In this document: piece by piece, positions 17,046 through 25,389 of the stretch
How positions within the stretch are numbered: the first letter of the stretch is position 1
Layout: each line of letters begins with the position of its first letter
Source: Robiginitomaculum sp.
Lineage (GTDB): Bacteria > Pseudomonadota > Alphaproteobacteria > Caulobacterales > Maricaulaceae
Direction of reading: 5' to 3'
Assembly (NCBI GenBank): GCA_021776525.1
Contig: JAJFFT010000004.1
Span: forward strand, 280,499 to 344,498
DNA length: 64,000 nucleotides
Made by a program: the position numbers and the translations under genes
The notes under the pieces: model-generated
The model's input: only the letters and a program-made list of their open reading frames with translations
The model's database searches: none
What the model was told of the DNA's origin: nothing

Positions 17046-19219
17046 TGAGCGCCAGTGTCCGCGTCGCCTTTGCCCGCGTCTTCGTCTTTGTTGGCCTCAC
17101 GCAAAATCAATGTCATGCGCTCGCGTAATTCGTCCAATATTGCCTCGGCACCAGTGTCAGGATCAATGATTCTGGGGGTTAGGAAAACCAGTAATTCAGT
17201 ACGCTTTGTTGTGGTTTCATGACTGCCAAAAGCATCGCCAATCAGTGGGATGTCCGATAAAACCGGCAATCCGGTGTTGCCGATCTGTTTGGAATCACTG
17301 ATCAGACCACCCAGAACAATGGTTTGACCGCTGCGCGCAGAAATAGTGCTTTCCAGCACGCGTTTAGAAATGGTCGGCGTCAGTTCGCCGGTTGAGGCGG
17401 TGGTCGAAACGTTACTGACTTCCTGTTTAACATCCATGGTCACCATGCCGGTGGAGCTGACCCGCGGGGTGACGTCTAGAATGACGCCTGTGTCCAAAAA
17501 CTCGACTGAATTGACCAAAGGCGCGTTGACATTGATCACATCTGTGGACTGGCGAGTGATCACCGGCACCTGATCGCCAACTTGTAAATGTGCGGACTGG
17601 TTATCCAGCACCACCACGGATGGCGCCGAGACCACTTTCAGGTCGGTGACATTGTCCAGAGCATCCAGAGCAAAGCGGGCGCTGTCACCCTTGTTCAGAA
17701 CAAAGTTGAAGCCCGGAAATGTACCACTGGCATTAAAGCTGTTCCCATTGGAAAAACCGCCTTGCCCACCGCCGCCATTGGGGCCGTTGCCAATGCCCAA
17801 TATGCTGCCGGTTTCGAAGAAATACTGAACCCCGTAACGCAACACATCATTCAGTGTGACTTCGGCAATAACCATATCGATCAGAACCTGAGCGGGCGGA
17901 TGGTCAATTTCGCGCAAGGCCTGCGCCACCAGACGCTGTCCTTGTGGTGTCGCCAGAACCACCAGAGTGTTATTGATCGGGTCACCAATGATACGCGGAG
18001 CGCTGGATAAGCCGCTGCCCAGTACAGAGCCTTTGTTTCCTGTACCGCGGGATGCCGTCTTGGTGCGCTTGGCCGATGCCCCAGGGCTGGACACGCTGCG
18101 TTGGGACAGACCCGGTGATACCGAGGACGAGCGGGTCGTCGGACCGCTGCCGCCAAAAAGCTGTTGCAGGAGATCGGCAGTTTCCAGTGCTTTACCATTA
18201 TCAATTTTATAGGTGCGCAGGCTGACGTCACTGGGCCCCCCAAGGTCCAGTCGATCAACCCAGCGTTTGGTCCGTTCCAGAATGGCCATGCTGGGAGCAA
18301 TCGCCAAGACCGCGTTGATGCGTGCCATCGCCTGAAGTTTCAGGGCACCATCAAGGCCGCCGCCTTCCCCGGTTTGCATGATCAGTTCCAGCTCGCTGAT
18401 TACATCTGCGGCTGAGGCGTTTTTGAGGCGAAAAATCGCTGTGGACATGCCCGCAAGCCAGTCAACATCAAAGGCCGATATAGCGGACAGGGCATTTTCA
18501 CGTTCGCGGGCTGTACCGGTGATGAAAATCAGGTTTCGGGCCGTGTCGGCGCGCAAGGCGCCTGGGCGGCTTATGGTGTTCTCTAGCAAGGACATCATGT
18601 TTGTTGCGGAAACATGGTCGAGGGGCATGATGGTGATACCAAGGCCGGGGGCGCTGGCGCTTTTCAGGCGAACCTGGCCTCCGGACAGGGCTTCGCCTGC
18701 CGGACTGATCAGATAGCGCCCGGCTTCGTCAATCAATCGTGCTGAGCTGTTACCCAAAACTGTTTCAAGAAGAGATAGCAAAGAGCGCCGGTCGACCGGG
18801 CCACCGGTCGCTGCGGTAACCTTGCCTTGCACCCGTGGGTCCAAAACAAATGGAACTTCCAACAGATCGCCCAAAATTGTCTGAACAACTTCGGGGAGGC
18901 TGGCGTCCTGAAAATTGACGTTAAAGCCGCCCGCAATGGTCTTAGTACCAGCACTGCGCAGCGGGCCTGTCTTGCGACCTGTTCCCGGAAAAATCTGTGA
19001 TGGGGTTTCATCAGTGCCGCGATAACCAGTGTCTTGTTCAGGCGCAGGTGTGTTTTCTTGCGGGCCATTTGAACCGGGCGATGTTTGAAAGACCCGCGAA
19101 AACGGGTTGCCCAGCCCTTTTGTCTGCGATCCTGTCTGACAGGCCGACAAAGCAAGCACAGCACCAACAAAGAGTGGCACCGCCATCGAAATTCTACTTT
19201 TCGTTATACTGGGTTTCAC
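17042..19219 (-). CDS. gspD: Type II secretion outer-membrane secretin GspD
   Basis: GspD forms the outer-membrane channel for folded exoproteins (725 residues). The signal ends in a lipobox, LALSAC, so this secretin is probably lipidated and may not need a separate pilotin. Periplasmic N domains occupy about 90-440, with a Ser/Thr/Gly-rich insert near 355-390. The secretin core follows, containing VPVITRQS, a beta-barrel region and ETTTKRTELLVFLTPRII near the end. The start is a GTG preceded by AAGGAG at an 8-base gap. It is the first gene of the 15.5-kb minus-strand secretion/glycan operon. Confidence 0.94.
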   Translation of the reverse strand: MKPSITKSRISMAVPLFVGAVLALSACQTGSQTKGLGNPFSRVFQTSPGSNGPQENTPAPEQDTGYRGTDETPSQIFPGTGRKTGPLRSAGTKTIAGGFNVNFQDASLPEVVQTILGDLLEVPFVLDPRVQGKVTAATGGPVDRRSLLSLLETVLGNSSARLIDEAGRYLISPAGEALSGGQVRLKSASAPGLGITIMPLDHVSATNMMSLLENTISRPGALRADTARNLIFITGTARERENALSAISAFDVDWLAGMSTAIFRLKNASAADVISELELIMQTGEGGGLDGALKLQAMARINAVLAIAPSMAILERTKRWVDRLDLGGPSDVSLRTYKIDNGKALETADLLQQLFGGSGPTTRSSSVSPGLSQRSVSSPGASAKRTKTASRGTGNKGSVLGSGLSSAPRIIGDPINNTLVVLATPQGQRLVAQALREIDHPPAQVLIDMVIAEVTLNDVLRYGVQYFFETGSILGIGNGPNGGGGQGGFSNGNSFNASGTFPGFNFVLNKGDSARFALDALDNVTDLKVVSAPSVVVLDNQSAHLQVGDQVPVITRQSTDVINVNAPLVNSVEFLDTGVILDVTPRVSSTGMVTMDVKQEVSNVSTTASTGELTPTISKRVLESTISARSGQTIVLGGLISDSKQIGNTGLPVLSDIPLIGDAFGSHETTTKRTELLVFLTPRIIDPDTGAEAILDELRERMTLILREANKDEDAGKGDADTGAQ

Positions 19220-19310
19220 GCAATTCGCTCCTTATGGCCAATTGGTTAGCAGATCAGGCCGCTTCACCCAAGCATTGTTCGGATAAAATACTCATATTCA
19301 CGCTTGGCGT

Positions 19311-20864
19311 TTAGCGCGCCCATTTTTGCAGATAAGCCGCATCGCGGGCCAGCGGTGCAAAACCCTGCGTATCATAAAGCCTAAAGCACCTCTTTTTATT
19401 GCCACCAAGGCCCACACATGATGCGCTTATCGGGGTAAATATTTTGAAATCCTGGGCCATGCGCAGGGTAAATTCAGGGCGCGCATTGATGACCAGAATG
19501 TGGCCTGCTTGATCTGGGTTTATGGGATTCATCAGTTCTATATGAGAGTGTGGAGCAGCGTCTTGGGGCCAAATATACATGTCAGGCAAATCCATATCTC
19601 GTCCATAATACTGTACAGCATAATAAAACAGGCGATTATCAAAAAGAAGGGCATCGAAAGTCCCTTGGCCCGCGCGCGCATAGATGATCTGCGCGGTTTC
19701 GCGCCAGCCATGAACCCGCTTAAAGGCGTTGTGTGCCCCCATACGGGCTGTCAGCGTGGGAGACATCGCCAACATGGCAAAAGCTGTGCCCGTCATAAAA
19801 TTAACCGTCAAAACAGCCCCCATCACTCTTTTTGCGGGGGCAGGCCGAAGATGTTGTGCCCAAAGCGCCAAAAGCAGGGAGGCCGGAAGATAAGCACTAA
19901 CGGCCCAATTCGCATTGGCCCGATTGATCAGAGCTTGGATTGATACGACCAACAGAGGCAGCGCCGCAAAGACCAAAAGACGGCGGGCATTTTGCGGCGC
20001 CGTCTTGCCCAAGGCCCAGCCTCCGGCAAAAAGAAAAGCAGGAATGGCTAAAATGCCAAACAGCCCCAACTGGCCACCCCAGAATTTGAGCAGGCTGACC
20101 GGATTAAAGCGGATATTTTGCCAGTTTGCATTTTGAGCAGTGTGGGAGAGGGTGGCAAAGTGGTGGTTTGCATTCCAGAAAATATTTGGCAGCACAAGCG
20201 CAAAGGCAACCAGACCAGCCAGCGCTCCGTACCGGCTGAACAAAAAACGTCGTGTGGCCTTATCGAACAATCCCACAGCGCCGATTCCAAGGCAAAAGTA
20301 AATCATCGCGTATTTGGCCAAAAAACCCAGCCCGATTGCCAAACCCAGAAGAGCAGCGGTTGGCAGGCTGGGCTTGCGCAATATGGCGAAATAAGCGGCC
20401 AATCCCCCGGCAATTGCCGGCAATAAAAGCGCATCGGTGGTTATAATGCCTGAGGAAAACCAGACGCCAGGCATCAGGATGTAAACCAACCCGGCCAGAG
20501 CGCCCACAGATTTGCCCGGGGCAAGCACCTGTCCGGCCGACCAGAGGAAAAAGGCGGCCAGAGCATGTAGCAAAGGCGCTGCTATGCGCACGGCCCATTC
20601 GGCATGACCAAAAAGGCTGGTGCTGAGGCCGATAACCCAGGCAATGAGCGGCGGTTTTGAAAAATACCCAAAATCTGGTGTGAGGCTCCAGGACCAGTAT
20701 TGGGCCTCATCACCCCCCAATTCCAGAGGAGAAAAAAAGAGCGCCAGAATACGCACCGCCGTCAGCACAAGAACAATGCCAACATACAGGTAGGGTGACA
20801 AGACGGGGTATGGCGTTTTAAGGGGCACAAAAGGGCTCATAGAGAATGGAAAAAGACGGGGCAA
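19311..20864 (-). CDS. GT39/ArnT-like integral-membrane glycosyltransferase
   Basis: This 517-residue polytopic protein has the fold and motifs of the PMT/ArnT class, which transfers a sugar from a polyprenyl-phosphate carrier on the periplasmic face. Acidic residues in the first loop (LGGDEAQYWSWSLTPDFGYFSKPPLIAW, about residue 55) match the catalytic loop of the family. About ten membrane helices and a short periplasmic C-terminal domain follow. TTG 20864 has AAGG 5 bases upstream; ATG 20840 is an alternative start. The gene is co-directional with gspD and about 90 bases upstream of it. The acceptor could be lipid A, a glycan or a protein. Confidence 0.8.
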   Translation of the reverse strand: MPRLFPFSMSPFVPLKTPYPVLSPYLYVGIVLVLTAVRILALFFSPLELGGDEAQYWSWSLTPDFGYFSKPPLIAWVIGLSTSLFGHAEWAVRIAAPLLHALAAFFLWSAGQVLAPGKSVGALAGLVYILMPGVWFSSGIITTDALLLPAIAGGLAAYFAILRKPSLPTAALLGLAIGLGFLAKYAMIYFCLGIGAVGLFDKATRRFLFSRYGALAGLVAFALVLPNIFWNANHHFATLSHTAQNANWQNIRFNPVSLLKFWGGQLGLFGILAIPAFLFAGGWALGKTAPQNARRLLVFAALPLLVVSIQALINRANANWAVSAYLPASLLLALWAQHLRPAPAKRVMGAVLTVNFMTGTAFAMLAMSPTLTARMGAHNAFKRVHGWRETAQIIYARAGQGTFDALLFDNRLFYYAVQYYGRDMDLPDMYIWPQDAAPHSHIELMNPINPDQAGHILVINARPEFTLRMAQDFKIFTPISASCVGLGGNKKRCFRLYDTQGFAPLARDAAYLQKWAR

Positions 20865-21208
20865 GTAAACCTTAGAGCGAAGAGCGCCGTGATTCGACCC
20901 TTAAAGTTGATTCGATGGATACTGTGCACCCAAACGGGAGAAAACAGGCGCAGATTGTCACCAAAGAGCCACAAACCTGATAAAAAGGTCAAGAATTGGG
21001 CGGACTCACTGGATTTTCCGTTAAACCGTGTGTATGCGAGTGCGGGGTCTTATCACGAGATCTCACAGGCGCGTTATCAAGAGGGTTAATGGACTCTTGG
21101 GCGCAAGAATTGGGTATCGACCCAAACGCATGGGTTATTGCGGGGTCGATGGTATTGGGGCAGGGGCTGATCGCTTTCTGTCTATTATGGTTTCTGAGGG
21201 GAACTTAT
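20865..21208. promoter_or_regulatory. Divergent intergenic region before the TonB receptor
   Basis: This stretch of about 344 bases separates the divergent GT39-like and TonB receptor genes. It contains an open frame in phase with the receptor. From ATG 21089 (GAGG 4 bases upstream) it reads MDSWAQELGIDPNAW and then a hydrophobic stretch up to the receptor's own ATG. I see no convincing operator, riboswitch or terminator. The promoters of both genes must lie here. Confidence 0.4.
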
Positions 21209-24200
21209 ATGATCAGTTTAAGACAACTCGCGGGCGGCGTTGCCGCAGTCGCAATAGTGGCTTCGTTTGCCGGTCAGGCAGCAGCGCAACAAACAACATC
21301 AAATCTTCGCGGCACAGTGACAAACTCCACTGGCGCTGGCGTATCAGGTGCTCAAGTCACAATTTTGCACGTTCCTTCCGGGTCGGTTCGTCAAATCTCG
21401 ACCGGTTCAGATGGCAGCTATACAGCTCGTGGTCTTCGCCCGGGTGGTCCTTACATACTGACGGTTGTTGCACCGGGTAACGCGGCTTATCGTGTCGAAG
21501 ACCTGTTTTTAAGCCTTGCAGACACCAAACGCCTGAATGTCTCGCTTGATGATGTTATTCGTGAAGACGCCATTGTGGTTACGGCCAGCTCAATCGTTAC
21601 AGGCAATCTGACCATGGGTGCCGGTTCCCGGTTTGGTCTGGACACCATTCAGGGTGTGCCAACCACCACGCGGGACTTTAAAGATGTTCTGAAGCTTGAC
21701 CCTTCTGTGTATCTTGATCCAACCAACCAGAATGCCATTTCCATCTCTGGCGGTAACAATCGCATGCTCTCCATCACTGTTGATGGTGTGCAACAGAACG
21801 ATAAATTTGGTCTGAACGGTTCAGGTTTCCCAACTTTGCGTTCGCCGATTTCCATTGATGCCATTGCCGCCATCAACGTGGAAAAAACGCCTTTTAACGT
21901 TGAGTTTTCTGGTTTTGAAGCTGGTTCAGTCAACGTTGTAACCAAATCTGGTACAAACGATTTTCATGGTTCTGCCTTTGGTTACCGTCGCAACAGCAGC
22001 TTCACCGGTGGTGGTCTGAATGTTGACGAATGGTCCTATGGCGGCACTTTGGGTGGCCCGATCATCAAAGACAAGCTGTTCTTCTTTGCCAGTTATGACC
22101 GTTTCGAAGCCACCAACATCTTTACACGTGGCCCGGCTGGGTCTGGTGCTGTTGATGAGGTTTCTGAAGTTACTTTGAACGACATTTCCGAAGTTCAGCG
22201 TATTTCGCGTGATGTTTATGGTTTTGACCCACTTGGGTTTAATGCCAATAACCTCAAAGAAATCGATGAAAAGATGTTGTTCAAGCTGGACTGGAACATC
22301 AACGAAAACCACCGGGCCAGCCTGACCCACCAACGGGCCAAGGGCAACCAATTGCGCCCGCAAAACAGCTTTGCCAACCGTATTGGCTTGTTGTCAAACT
22401 GGTACAACAACTCGCAAAAATTGCGCTCTACGTCCTTCCAGTTGTTCTCTGACTGGACAGACAAGTTGTCGACTGAAATCAAGGTGGCGTTCAAAAATTC
22501 ACCGACTGATCAGGCTCCTCTGGGCGGGCTCGACTTTGCCCAGTTCCGTATTGACACGCCAGGTGGTGGTCGCATTTACCTTGGTCCCGATGTGTTCCGT
22601 CAAGCCAATGACCTGGATAACGATACTTGGACCTATAAGTTCAATGCCGATTATTCTACGGGCAACCACCTGCTGACATTTGGTGCCGAGCGTGAAAAAA
22701 CAGATATCCAAAACCTGTTTGTACCGTTTTCACGCGGTGATTATACGTTTAGCTCAATAGCCGATTTTGAAAATCAAGTTGGCAGCATTTTCTATATTAA
22801 CGCTGTGTCCGGAAATCCATTGGATGCCGGTGCCGACTGGAGCTTCAGCATCAACTCGCTCTATATACAGGACGAGTGGGACGTCTCCGACCAGCTGACT
22901 TTGCTGTTTGGCGTACGTTATGAAGATTATGGTTCGACAGACAGTATCACCGAGAACCCCAATTTTGTTTCCCGTTTTGGTTTCTCCAATACGGCAACAC
23001 TCAGCGGGCGCGACATTATTCTGCCGCGCGTAGGCTTTACCTGGACACCAGACGACACCACAAAAATCTTTGGTGGATTTGGTCTGTTCTCAGGCGGCGC
23101 ACCTTCCGTGTGGGTTTCCAACAACTACTCCAACGACGGTGTAACGCAGGATTCGATCTTCGTTTTCCGTCCGGCAGTTGTTGACGGGTTCAATATTCCA
23201 ATTGAAGCCAGCTCTGGCCTGGTTGCAGGTGACGGTAACGTCAATGCTCTGGACCCGAACTTCAATATCCCGTCAAACTGGAAGTTTACTCTGGGCATTG
23301 AAAAAGAAGCTGACGTTCCATTTGTTGGTGACTTCCTTGGTAGTGACTGGACGTTCAAAGCTGATGCGATCTACACATCTGTTAAAGATGCCAACTTCTG
23401 GCAGGACATTGCATGTTCTGTCACTGGTACCGTGTCTGATGGTCGCCCGCTGAACACCTGTGACCCGGATCGCTTTGACGTTCTGTTGACCAACACAAGT
23501 GTTGGTCATGGTACGGTGTTGTCATTCCTGGCGGCCAAATCGTTTACGGAAAACTTTGATTTCCGGACCACGTATTCGCATCAGAACATCAAAGATGCCA
23601 ACTCAGGTGTTTCCTCAACGGCTACATCAAACTTGGGTCGTAATGCTGCTTTTGATCGCAATACCCCGATCGCTTCTACGGCGAACTATGAACGCGAGCA
23701 TCGCTTCACGTTTAACTTCGATTATCGCAAGAGCTTCTTTGGTGACAACCAGACACGCTTCACCTTGTTTGGTGAAACCAAATCTGGTCAGCCATTCAGT
23801 TATACTTTCGATGATCGTACCAACCGCGGCAGCTTGAGCGAGTTTGGGTTTAACCGTGAATTTGCACGGCGCGATTCTCAACTGTTCTACGTGCCAACGG
23901 GCGCTGGCGATTCAAATGTTGATCTTTCCGGCATTTCCGATCTGAATGCGTTCTTCTCCTTCCTGGAAAGCTCAGGCCTGAACAAATACGCCGGTGAAAT
24001 TGCACCACGTAATGCGTTCCGTACCAAATGGGTTGCGCGTTGGGATCTTGGTATCAAGCAGGAAATTCCGGGCATCTTCCCGGCTGCTGCCAAAGGCATC
24101 TTGTCAATGGATATCCGCAATATCGGTAACCTGATTGATGGTGGCTGGGGCAATCTGCAACAGATCAGTTTCCCATATGTAGAGCCGCTTGTCAGAGCTA

Positions 24201-24319
24201 CAGTGGATGCAAACGGTCAACTGGCCTATAGCAATTTCAGTGCTGGTCCAAACCGGCTGACAACCTTCTCACAAGCGTCAAACTGGTCCGTTCAGTTTGG
24301 CTTGAAATACCAGTTCTAA
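21209..24319 (+). CDS. Oar-like TonB-dependent outer-membrane receptor
   Basis: This outer-membrane receptor of about 1036 residues takes up an unknown ligand using TonB energy. Its signal peptide ends AGQAAAQ. A carboxypeptidase-regulatory-like beta domain follows (LRGTVTNSTGAGVSGAQVTILH, about 30-110), then a plug domain (ISISGGNNRMLSITVDGVQQND and INVEKTPFNVEFSGFEAGSVNVVTKSGTNDFHGSAFGY), and a 22-strand-type barrel ending in the aromatic Phe of LKYQF. This architecture is that of Oar-type receptors. The track start at 20996 is too early; ATG 21209 has GAGGGGA at about 7 bases and directly precedes the signal peptide. A terminator follows. Confidence 0.9.
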   Translation: MISLRQLAGGVAAVAIVASFAGQAAAQQTTSNLRGTVTNSTGAGVSGAQVTILHVPSGSVRQISTGSDGSYTARGLRPGGPYILTVVAPGNAAYRVEDLFLSLADTKRLNVSLDDVIREDAIVVTASSIVTGNLTMGAGSRFGLDTIQGVPTTTRDFKDVLKLDPSVYLDPTNQNAISISGGNNRMLSITVDGVQQNDKFGLNGSGFPTLRSPISIDAIAAINVEKTPFNVEFSGFEAGSVNVVTKSGTNDFHGSAFGYRRNSSFTGGGLNVDEWSYGGTLGGPIIKDKLFFFASYDRFEATNIFTRGPAGSGAVDEVSEVTLNDISEVQRISRDVYGFDPLGFNANNLKEIDEKMLFKLDWNINENHRASLTHQRAKGNQLRPQNSFANRIGLLSNWYNNSQKLRSTSFQLFSDWTDKLSTEIKVAFKNSPTDQAPLGGLDFAQFRIDTPGGGRIYLGPDVFRQANDLDNDTWTYKFNADYSTGNHLLTFGAEREKTDIQNLFVPFSRGDYTFSSIADFENQVGSIFYINAVSGNPLDAGADWSFSINSLYIQDEWDVSDQLTLLFGVRYEDYGSTDSITENPNFVSRFGFSNTATLSGRDIILPRVGFTWTPDDTTKIFGGFGLFSGGAPSVWVSNNYSNDGVTQDSIFVFRPAVVDGFNIPIEASSGLVAGDGNVNALDPNFNIPSNWKFTLGIEKEADVPFVGDFLGSDWTFKADAIYTSVKDANFWQDIACSVTGTVSDGRPLNTCDPDRFDVLLTNTSVGHGTVLSFLAAKSFTENFDFRTTYSHQNIKDANSGVSSTATSNLGRNAAFDRNTPIASTANYEREHRFTFNFDYRKSFFGDNQTRFTLFGETKSGQPFSYTFDDRTNRGSLSEFGFNREFARRDSQLFYVPTGAGDSNVDLSGISDLNAFFSFLESSGLNKYAGEIAPRNAFRTKWVARWDLGIKQEIPGIFPAAAKGILSMDIRNIGNLIDGGWGNLQQISFPYVEPLVRATVDANGQLAYSNFSAGPNRLTTFSQASNWSVQFGLKYQF

Positions 24320-24344
24320 TCTTATTAGACACGGTTAAAGATTA

Positions 24345-24375
24345 CGGGGTGGCCCTTGGCCGCCCCGTTTTTTTT
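24345..24375 (+). terminator. Rho-independent terminator after the TonB receptor
   Basis: CGGGGTGGCC and GGCCGCCCCG form a 10-base stem with one G-T wobble and a three-base loop, followed by eight Ts. It begins 25 bases after the receptor stop codon. Confidence 0.9.
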
Positions 24376-24564
24376 GCGCATTTCTTTATGATGTCCAATT
24401 TCTGATAATAAATCCTCATCCAGCTACACATAAGGCCTTGCTCTTGGCGAAACCTGCGTCAAAATCCTCTCCCGAGTCGCAGACGGTTATGATGCACGTA
24501 AAAGGCCGCCGTCATTGCTCCTAGGGCGCTTCTGGCGCTGGAGAATATGATGGGGAGGCTAGGG

Positions 24565-25389
24565 ATGGCCAGGACTGCAAAACACAAACTTCCAGATGAG
24601 AATGCGCCGGCATTAACGGCGCAAAATACCAACGTATCATTTGGTGCATTCAAGGCGCTGGATGGTGTCGATCTGAAAGTCGAACGCGGCGAAATGGTTG
24701 CTCTGATCGGGGCATCAGGTTCCGGTAAATCAACTTTGCTGCGGACCATTGATGGTTTGCAACAGGCGGATCCCGGCTCTGGGCGCCTGGAAGTTTTTGG
24801 ACGTAAATTGCAACGTGACGGGCGGCTGGCCAAGGGGCTGCGCTACCGGCGTCGTGATATCGGGTTTATTTTTCAATCCTTCAATCTGGTCGGGCGGCTT
24901 AATCTGTTCACCAATGTGTTGATTGGCTGTCTGGGCCGCATCCCCACCTGGCGCGGTATCTTTGGTGCTTTCCCGGACGAAGACAAAGTGCGCGCCATGG
25001 CGGCACTGGAACGTGTCGGCGTTGCCGAGTTTGCCGGGCGACGCACGTCAAAACTCTCCGGCGGCCAAAAACAACGCGCAGCAATTGCCCGCGCGCTGGT
25101 GCAACGGGCCCGCATGGTGTTGGCCGACGAGCCGATTGCCTCGCTGGACCCGGTATCGGCCCGCAAGGTAATGGAACTTCTTCAGGAATTGAATGACCGC
25201 GACGGGCTGACCGTGGTGGTCTCTTTGCATCAGGTGGATTACGCCATGCGCTATTGCCAGAGGGTTGTGGCGCTCAAAGCCGGCAAGATTATTTTTGACG
25301 GTCCGGCCAAAGGTTTGGACCGCAAAACCCTGATCAAGATTTATGGTGAAGAGTATGAGGACGCCTTCTGGACGGCGGAGGCGGTATAA
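24565..25389 (+). CDS. phnC: Phosphonate/phosphate ABC transporter ATPase PhnC
   Basis: This is the ATP-binding subunit of a phosphonate-type importer (274 residues). It has Walker A GASGSGKSTLL, a Q-loop FIFQSFNLVGRLNLFTNVLIG that is characteristic of PhnC, signature LSGGQKQRAAIARAL, and Walker B MVLADEPIASLD. The track start is 24547; ATG 24565 has GGGGAGG at a 6-base gap and is chosen. Its stop overlaps the next ATG (TAATG). The substrate may be phosphonate, phosphite or phosphate; no C-P lyase or phosphonatase gene is present in the window. Confidence 0.9.
   Translation: MARTAKHKLPDENAPALTAQNTNVSFGAFKALDGVDLKVERGEMVALIGASGSGKSTLLRTIDGLQQADPGSGRLEVFGRKLQRDGRLAKGLRYRRRDIGFIFQSFNLVGRLNLFTNVLIGCLGRIPTWRGIFGAFPDEDKVRAMAALERVGVAEFAGRRTSKLSGGQKQRAAIARALVQRARMVLADEPIASLDPVSARKVMELLQELNDRDGLTVVVSLHQVDYAMRYCQRVVALKAGKIIFDGPAKGLDRKTLIKIYGEEYEDAFWTAEAV

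Noticed and set aside
19220-19310. CCAAGC...GCTTGG inverted repeat between the GT39-like gene and gspD as a terminator
   Set aside because: The arms are 6 bases with a loop of 28 and no T-run.
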